From Adenophora triphylla var. japonica (taxonomy: Eukaryota > Streptophyta > Magnoliopsida > Asterales > Campanulaceae), in the NCBI GenBank assembly GCA_022495995.1, contig JAFEMH010004874.1, positions 62,001-126,000 on the forward strand: DNA of 64,000 nucleotides. Direction: 5' to 3'. Position 1 is the first letter of the stretch. Each line of letters opens with the position of its first letter. A program made the translations under genes and the position numbers. Shown here one piece after another: positions 57,159 through 64,000 of the stretch. The notes beneath the pieces were generated by a model. It made no database searches and was not told the origin of the DNA. It worked only from the letters and a program-made list of their open reading frames with translations.

Positions 57159-57602
57159 GTAAGTTCCTCTCTAAACCTTCACCGCCGTTATTCATTATTC
57201 AATCGAATTTCAGCTTCTTCTATGCGAAATGATCATGTTGCTTGATTATACATAATTGGTTGATGCTAATTTGTATTTGGCCGGAGTAGGAGAGGTGGGA
57301 TTGAAGTGAATAAGACGATTGAGGGAGGAGGAATTGGTTTGGGTGAGGTCGCCGGTGAGGGAGAGCTAGGTTAGGTTGAGGTGAAGGGGATGATTGAGGG
57401 AGCGGCAATGGAGGATTGGTTGCTGCGTTTAGAGAGAGAGAGAGAGGAGAGAGAGAAGGAGTTAACGGATAGAGAGAGAAAGGGTGAGAATGAGTGTCTG
57501 TCTGTGAGTGTGTGTGAGAGCCTTCGTCCGTTGAAGGGAAAACACGTTTTTTGTTAAGTTAACAAAAAACGCGTTTTTTATAAGTTTTTGGCCTTATTTA
57601 AT

Positions 57603-58534
57603 TAGTAAATGGCTTAAGATATTAAGAGATTGACATTTGAATTGAAGTGTTTTTGCCTTTTGGTGATAATGTCTAATCTATTAGAAACAAATTATGAATA
57701 CAATTTGCTCATATATGAGGCTTGTGGTGGGTTTTAAATCCAAAACCTTCTATTATCGATTTCATAAGTTTTTTTCCCAATTCCCACCCTTGTACTTTTT
57801 GTAAGAGGAAAAAAAAAACTTTGTTATACTCCTCTCTCGCAATAATTATCGCATTTTATTGTTTAATTTGTCCGAAATAAATATCCCATTTTCAAATATA
57901 AATATTGTTTTAGTAAAAAGATTGTCATTGTAGAAGCAAGCACAAATAACTAAAGCATATTTTTTTTTAAACGTTGATAAGTCAAATATGATATTTATTT
58001 TAAAAACTAGGGGTAATTAAATAAGTTGTCCTATATTTTACCTTTTAAATCATACTCCATATTATTAATTTTTTTTGACATAGTTTTTTTTTTTTTTTGT
58101 TTACAATGTCCCGGTTAGTTCAGGATACAAGGAGATAGATTGAACTTAGACCCGTGAGATTTGACTACTGAGCAACTCATTTAAGAGTTTTGGACATCGT
58201 TATCCCACCATGTAATTGCATTATTTTTAAGTTTAAGAAGTTGATATGTCCAGTAAGCAGCAGGTCAAGACATTCGCACCATGTGAAGTGTTTTGCATGT
58301 TAATTCCATCTTGCTCTTATTCTTTGCAATTTGAAATTGTTAAGTAGATCAGAAAGTATAAATATATCATTTTATTAACCACTATAGCCCGAAAAAGAAT
58401 TCCAGGTACACGAATATAGCAAGAGTACAAGAATTGACACATTATACGTAGGTTGTAATACATGAATGACACTAAAACCTTGTCGGCCCCACCTTAATAT
58501 GGCTATAAATTAGTTTCTAATCTTCATATAATCT
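57603..58534. other. Intergenic downstream of the reductase gene, with a worn MITE
   Basis: 57822-58020 begins TACTCCTCTCTCGCAATAATT and contains GATATTTATTTTAAAAACTAGGGGTAAT, a possible decayed Stowaway. The remainder is AT-rich and includes the 3' UTR of the gene at 58535. Confidence 0.4.
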
Positions 58535-60642
58535 TTAAGACACCATACGAATGGATTCATCAGTTTGTGCAGGAACTGGGAGGTAACCTTTCTCCTGGAG
58601 GCTCTTTACGGTTTCGTATAAACTCTGTTTTGCTGGTCTGCATTCGAAGCCCGTGTCTTTTAGCTTTTGGTTTGAAAACTTGTATGGTTTTGCTCTTGGC
58701 TTTCCATCATCCTTGCACCTGAATTCACAAAACAATATATGCCAAAGCTTACAATTTGTACATTATTCTTACTTCAAACCTCTTGAATCAAATAAAAAAG
58801 TATAACTTCTATTCCCTAAGCAATGTGAGCCGACATTTATGAACATGCAAGTCCTCATGTCGTGAATCAAACCCCTAAATCCATCCCAGGACCAAGTGTT
58901 ACAATGGGGACTCATTCAGTTCAAGATGTTGACTCCATGTCCAGGCGGGGGAGTGGTGAACTCCATGCCATATATGGCCCATATGCTCTCTCAAATAGGA
59001 AAAATAGAGATTCGTAATGGGGTTTGTGTGGATGGTCATGGGGAAACAAAGTGAAGATCAGATAGCGACGGCCAAGGGTGGTGAGGATTATGTTAGGCCA
59101 CAATTTCATTTAGTTTCTTTTTTCCTTCGTGCAATATGGTTCACCAACTCCAATTATAACACTTCCCCACAATCTGCTATAATCCCAACCAAAACAAGTA
59201 GGCCCAAATATTGAAACTTGGGAGTAGGGTAAATTAAGATAAACTAAGACAACTGAACAAGACACAAGTCAAATTCAAGAAATACTAAGGGTGATTGCTA
59301 GAGACAAGTCAAAAACTACAAAGTAAATGGTATTTAAGTTCTGAAACTTACTTGTTAGGAATTGGGTACTCAGGGAAATACTTGGCCAGGATTTCGACAA
59401 CTTCCCCACGATGAAGCATGCTTTCAGCACACAGATACCGCCCGGATGCTGAAGGAGTTTCAAAGAGGAGAATGTGTGCCAATGCCACATCCCTGACATC
59501 CACATAGGCCTGCACTGAATCTGCATATGTCTTAGTAGAGCCAGTGAGGTACTTCTGGATGTGAACAATGCTTGCATTTACAGTAGGTTGCAACAGTGGA
59601 CCAAGAACCAATACTGGATTGACCACCACTAGGTCAATTCCTCTGGCCTTGGCCTCGTCCCATGCCGCCTGTTCTGCCACCGTCTTCCCGTAGCAGTACC
59701 AATTCTGCAATTCAATATAGTGTCAAGTTTGACAATATTTTTTTGGGTACTAGTATGAAACTTGGTTTATTTTAAAATTAGGGGTTTAATTAAAGTGAAC
59801 CTTGGTGTTCTTGCAAAACTCTAGATCGCTCCAGCAAGATTCATCAACGACAGTATCAGGGTTTCGGTTAGGGTCCATGTAGACTGCCCCAATTGAGGAA
59901 GTGAAAACCACTCGCCGGCATTTGGCTTCTGCCGCCGCCACAATCACGTTTTTGGTTCCAACCACTGCCGGCTCCACCATTTGTTCCTGAATTCATAACC
60001 AAATGCATTTTTTTAATTTTAATACAGGGGCAAGACTGCGTACATCTAACCCCACTTACCCCACTTACCCCGTAGTTGAGAGCCTTTGCGGTAACATTGT
60101 TGCTGAAAGGATCATAGATTACGTGCTTAATTAAACATCAATATTAACTAATTAATCTCAGGATTATCATTAATCTTGCAATTTTGATAAACCAGTGTAA
60201 CTGTCATGGGCCCTAATAAATACCAAGCGCAACCAATGTTAGATTGAACAGAGCTGTAGATGTGCAACTTACTGGATCATCGGTGACCGGAGATGCAGTG
60301 TGGAAAACGCCGTTGCAGCCGTCAATAGCTTGACGCAGACTCTGATAATCGAGGAGATCAGCTTTGCAAAGCGTTAATCTCTCTTTGGCTCCTTCAAGCT
60401 CCTTCAAATGGTTATTCTTCGGATCATCTGCAGCATTTAATCCAAATTTATTCTTCTCACACAATCAAATTGACCAAAATTCAGCATGCATATATATGTA
60501 TAAACAAACAGGCCGGCGTACCTGGATTTCTGACGGTTCCTTTGACAGAATAGCCTTTCTCGAGGAGCAATTTAACAATCCATGAAGCTATGAATCCGCC
60601 GGCGCCGGTGACACAAACGAGTTGGTTGGAAGCTGGGGACAT
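58535..60642 (-). CDS. CCR: Cinnamoyl-CoA reductase, 5 exons
   Basis: Exons on the minus strand: 60642-60522, 60427-60273, 59986-59801, 59704-59352, 58718-58535, all GT-AG, 999 nt in frame, 332 residues. It reduces hydroxycinnamoyl-CoA esters to aldehydes with NADPH, the first committed step to monolignols, in the cytosol. Visible: Rossmann motif G13-A-G-G-F-I-A19, the active-site serine region TSSIGAVY (121-128), and the CCR signature NWYCYGK (155-161) with catalytic Tyr157 and Lys161. The C-terminal part ([41 protein letters not shown]) is like known CCRs, and length is normal. The complete signature argues for a true CCR rather than a CCR-like or DFR protein; activity itself is inferred. 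Start chosen as the first ATG, eight residues before the Rossmann strand. Confidence 0.95.
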
Positions 60643-60731
60643 GCTGGGAATTGAATTTTGTTGGAGAGAATCTTGAGTGTAAAAGAATAAAGCAGAGAGA
60701 TTATGGGAAAGGAAATGGAGGTGGTAGGGTT

Positions 60732-60739
60732 TATATAAA
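60732..60739 (-). promoter_or_regulatory. TATA box of the CCR gene
   Basis: TTTATATAAACC on the minus strand, about 90 bp before the start codon. Confidence 0.75.
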
Positions 60740-60823
60740 GAAAATCTTAACCACTCACCGACCGTCGTTTATTCATTGAGAGACAAGGAAACTGACTAGT
60801 TCAAACGCACGGTAACATTTACG

Positions 60824-60830
60824 GGTTGGT
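60824..60830 (-). promoter_or_regulatory. AC-II-type MYB site in the CCR promoter
   Basis: ACCAACC on the minus strand, about 90 bp upstream of the TATA box. AC elements of this form are bound by lignin-regulating MYB factors and are usual in phenylpropanoid gene promoters. CCTACCACC near 60720-60730 is a weaker relative. Confidence 0.6.
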
Positions 60831-61097
60831 GAAAAGGGGCAATGAACATGAACTTGCGGTTCGTCCACAAAGAGGGACTAAATTTACGAAATCTAAAATA
60901 AAATAAATGATTGGATATTAATTTAATGACTAGTATGGTTAACAAACAGAATTCATTGAGATAGATGGAGGTAAATTAATGGGCTCAGATATTAATATTA
61001 ATGAACTCTATAGACAAGTTATTAACAAGAATAATACTCTTAGGACTCGTTTGGTAGGCCGATAAAACACTAAATACAAAATAAAATAAATGATTTA

Positions 61098-61399
<302 letters not shown>

Positions 61400-61502
61400 T
61401 AAATAAAATTTTGTGAACTTTTTTTGTAATTTTAGTTTTACCCAAAGTCATAAAACACTAAATACAACATGACATTTTGAATGAGATAATTATCTATTTC
61501 GT

Positions 61503-63268
61503 CTCTTACCTATAGTCACTTTTTTCGTTTTAGTGCAAATTGTAATTTTTTTTTTCGTTTTCCCCCTTTACCTCATATTTTTATGTTGATATCGTGCTTC
61601 CGTCAGTCTTCCATCCATTTGCCCGTTAAAATGCATATGTGGTATGGTGACATCATTAAAATGTTGAGTTGACTCTTATAGTTGATGAAATGATAGGTGG
61701 GAGTATTAAGGGGTGAAAGTGTACAATACTAAACTGTTGACCCCTTAAATTAACTTTTTTTATTATTTAAAAAACAATAAAAAAAAATACTATTTTCATT
61801 TATAAATTTCTTATTATTTAGTATTCATTATTTTATTTTATTTTTGTGAAATTATTTATTAATTATTAGTTTAACTATATATTTAGTTTTATCATATTTT
61901 TTCTCTCCCTTTTTTTCTCCATAAATTATTAATTGATATTGTAGTAATTTTATTTAAAAATTCTACTTTCATCATTATTATTTATAGGTATTTCAACACC
62001 ACCATAACCATTATCAAACACCACTTTGTAACCACCCTCTAGCCACCTCCATCACTGACACTATCAAATGTCTATCGTCATCACCACCATCTACAATCAC
62101 CCTTCAAACTGAACACCCAAGCACCACCAAACACCTGTCACCACCATCACCCTTCAAATCAAACAGTTGCCACCACCACCATCTTTCAAACCGAACACCC
62201 TACACCACCAAACAATCGTCACCCCACCATCTAACATCCACCAAGTCCATTAAAAACACCACCAAATCTGAATGAAAATTAAAATTAAAAATTTTAATTA
62301 AAATCAACACAAACATTCAAACACCAAAATCTATACATATAGAAAACAGATTCCAGATCTGAAAAATAACAAAGCACCTCGATTTGAAAAAAAAATAAAG
62401 TTAAAATACTGGAAATATTGAGATAACATCTCAGATCTGAAACGAAATTGAAGCAAATTTCAAGCGGGTTATTAGGGACGATTCTTTAGTGTGCGGATTG
62501 GGAGAGAGGCGACATGTGAGAGGAGGGAGGGAGGAGGCGGTGAGGCAAAAGAGAGGGAAAAGCAGAGAAACGAACGCAGAGAAACGAACATAAAGAATAT
62601 GGGTCTGGATATATAGTGGGAATGTCGACGTCCCTGAGAGAGAGAGAAAGAGAAAGAGGGAGCTACAAGAAGTGATGAACGACGGCAATAAAGGTTGAGA
62701 TGGAAAGAAGGGCGAAGTAAACGACGACGATTGGAGGCGACAGTTGCTTGGGATAGAGGATGAGGTGGGGTGAGACTAAAGATCAAAGTAAATGAAGAGA
62801 GTGAGAGAGGGTGTAGGCAGAAGTGAAGAGTCTGGGAATAGGGTCTGCCCGAAATTGAGGCTGGCCGAAAGTGAAGAGGCTGGGGTGGAAAGGTAGGTGG
62901 CTAAGAGAGAAAAGAGAGAAAGGTTTGCTTTTCTTTTTAGGGTTTCATATCTAGGTTGTAGGAGGGTGTGGGGGCAAGTTATTGGGTTTAAAAAGTATTT
63001 GAATTATTTATATTTCAGAGTATAAATTTTAGTTTATTATATTTTAAATCCCTATACTTTCATGTCAGATTTTGATTTATGTTAATTGAGACAACATTGT
63101 TACACCTTATCAAATTGATGATGTGAGCACGCCATGTCATCATTTTTAACTGAGAAATCGACGGAAGAATAATGTAAGGACGACATCAACCAAAGAATAT
63201 GAGTTTAAGGGGAAAAGCGAAAAAAATATATAATACGAACTAAAACGAAAAAGTAACTATAGGTTATG
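61503..63268. mobile_element. Third long-inverted-repeat (Mutator-like) element
   Basis: The left arm (about 61503-61660) and right arm (about 63090-63268) share ACCTATAGT(C/T)AC followed by TTTTTCGTTTTAGT, then further blocks to about 160 bp. The interior has an ACCACCA-rich tract (61985-62240) like that in the 725-2589 element, then purine-rich GAGAGAGAAAG sequence. I could not find a convincing target duplication, so the ends are approximate. No transposase; small minus-strand frames near 62431-62786 are low complexity. Confidence 0.65.
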
Positions 63269-63599
63269 GACTACGTAGGTACGCATCTCCATTTTGAACC
63301 ACCATACTTAACTTTGATTTTAATCATTCATGTAATTTTTAGCAATTATATTTTGGATGCTCACTCACTATCTCCAAAAGTAAAAATATTTAATACATAT
63401 TTAATACATATTTTTAGCAATTTTAATTATATTATTTTCAGTTTTGTGGGGATAATGAATATGAATCTAAATTTTGATGATTAAAAATGCTAAAAATATA
63501 TGAATGATTAAAACCACAATTTGAGTAAAATACGATAGTTTAGAACGTCGTGTTCAATCAAAATTTATGAAAATTGGATTATCTCAACAAATTTTGAAA

Positions 63600-64000
63600 A
63601 ATATTAATCACAAAATCTAGGGAGAAAGTTTCTCCATAAGTTATGGAGAAACGGGTCCCGACATGTCGCGCGACAATGAGCTAGATAGCCAGAAATCTAT
63701 GAAAGTGATATCCAGAAACCTTCAAATGAATATCCAGAAACCTTCAAAATGTTTCTGGATATACATTTGAAGGTTTCTGGATATCCAGAAACCTTCAATA
63801 GCAATTTCTGGATATGCCCTAACACATTTCCTACGGATATGCACCTAACGGTTTTACGGATATGCACCTAACAGTTTCTGGATATACATTTCACATCCTT
63901 CTGGCTATCAAATACAAAGCTTCTGGATATCAACTGCAAAGCTTCTGGCTATCAAATGCAAAGCTTCTGAATATCCAGAAGCTTTTTGGTCTTGGCCTTG
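63600..64000. repeat. TTTCTGGATAT / ATATCCAGAAA repeat cluster
   Basis: At least ten copies of TTTCTGGATAT or the reverse ATATCCAGAAACCTTCAAA alternate in both orientations up to the window end. They follow a GGAGAAAGTTTCTCCATAAGTTATGGAGAAAC foldback at 63620-63651. This looks like the subterminal part of an inverted-repeat element that continues beyond the window. Confidence 0.65.

Larger units (their letters stand above)
55897..57593. mobile_element. Second Mutator-like element with captured exon and subterminal repeats
   Basis: Perfect 9-bp target duplication TTATTTAAT (55888-55896 and 57594-57602). The ends GTCAAAATCTTATAAAAAAC and GGCCAAAAACTTATAAAAAA (right end reverse complemented) then share CGTGTTTT further in. 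A pair of similar ends back-to-back at about 56268-56375 surrounds TTATTTAAG, suggesting two fused or nested copies. Left of the centre are many AGTGCCAGTGTAA units (55965-56260); right of it the opposite-strand form CACTGGCA or CTGGCATTCAAAA (56560-57000). A captured host exon lies at 57064-57158. Confidence 0.8.

Noticed and set aside
58921..59109. 62-residue minus-strand frame in CCR intron 4
   Set aside because: No splice signals join it to the CCR exons, and the five-exon model is already complete and in frame.

Overview
This is nuclear DNA from a flowering plant, almost certainly a eudicot. The evidence is three intron-bearing plant genes (an NRAMP metal transporter, the small snoRNP protein NOP10 and a cinnamoyl-CoA reductase), plant lineages of LTR retrotransposons (Athila, Tat, Copia), many Stowaway-type and Mutator-type DNA elements, and a nuclear insert of plastid rpoC1. 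I cannot name the genus. About four fifths of the window is transposable-element sequence.

Layout. 1-7003 is AT-rich and holds layered small elements: a Mutator-like element with a second one nested in it, Stowaway MITEs, a coding-free LTR mini-element, a hAT-like MITE inside another inverted-repeat element, and the 5' end of a truncated Gypsy element. 7004-40565 is one Athila (Ty3/Gypsy) element on the minus strand, bounded by a perfect 5-bp target duplication (ACGGA). Its reverse transcriptase is split by a 21.7-kb Tat-lineage Gypsy element in plus orientation (14338-35992, target duplication CTCAT). The Tat element has three LTRs, decayed gag-pol, long satellite-like arrays and two decayed antisense reading frames, one of which probably has an intron.

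40566-64000 is the genic part: a Copia LTR remnant and MITEs; the NRAMP gene (plus, 13 coding exons, 43184-47487); NOP10 (minus, 3 coding exons, 48186-49657), convergent with NRAMP; a Mutator-like element (about 50083-55820) that carries captured host-gene pieces, including the start of a purple-acid-phosphatase-like gene, and is split by a Copia element that itself has a Stowaway in one LTR; a second Mutator-like element with a captured first exon (55897-57593); the cinnamoyl-CoA reductase gene (minus, 5 exons, 58535-60642); an rpoC1 plastid fragment; and a third long-inverted-repeat element.

The three host genes are unrelated in function: metal transport, RNA pseudouridylation, and monolignol synthesis. 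The most unusual signals are in the retroelements. Each of the two nested Gypsy elements carries its own multi-copy palindrome, upstream of the LTR TATA box and again upstream of an accessory reading frame. The younger inserted element is far more broken than the older element it landed in. The Tat element carries an apparent intron-containing antisense gene.
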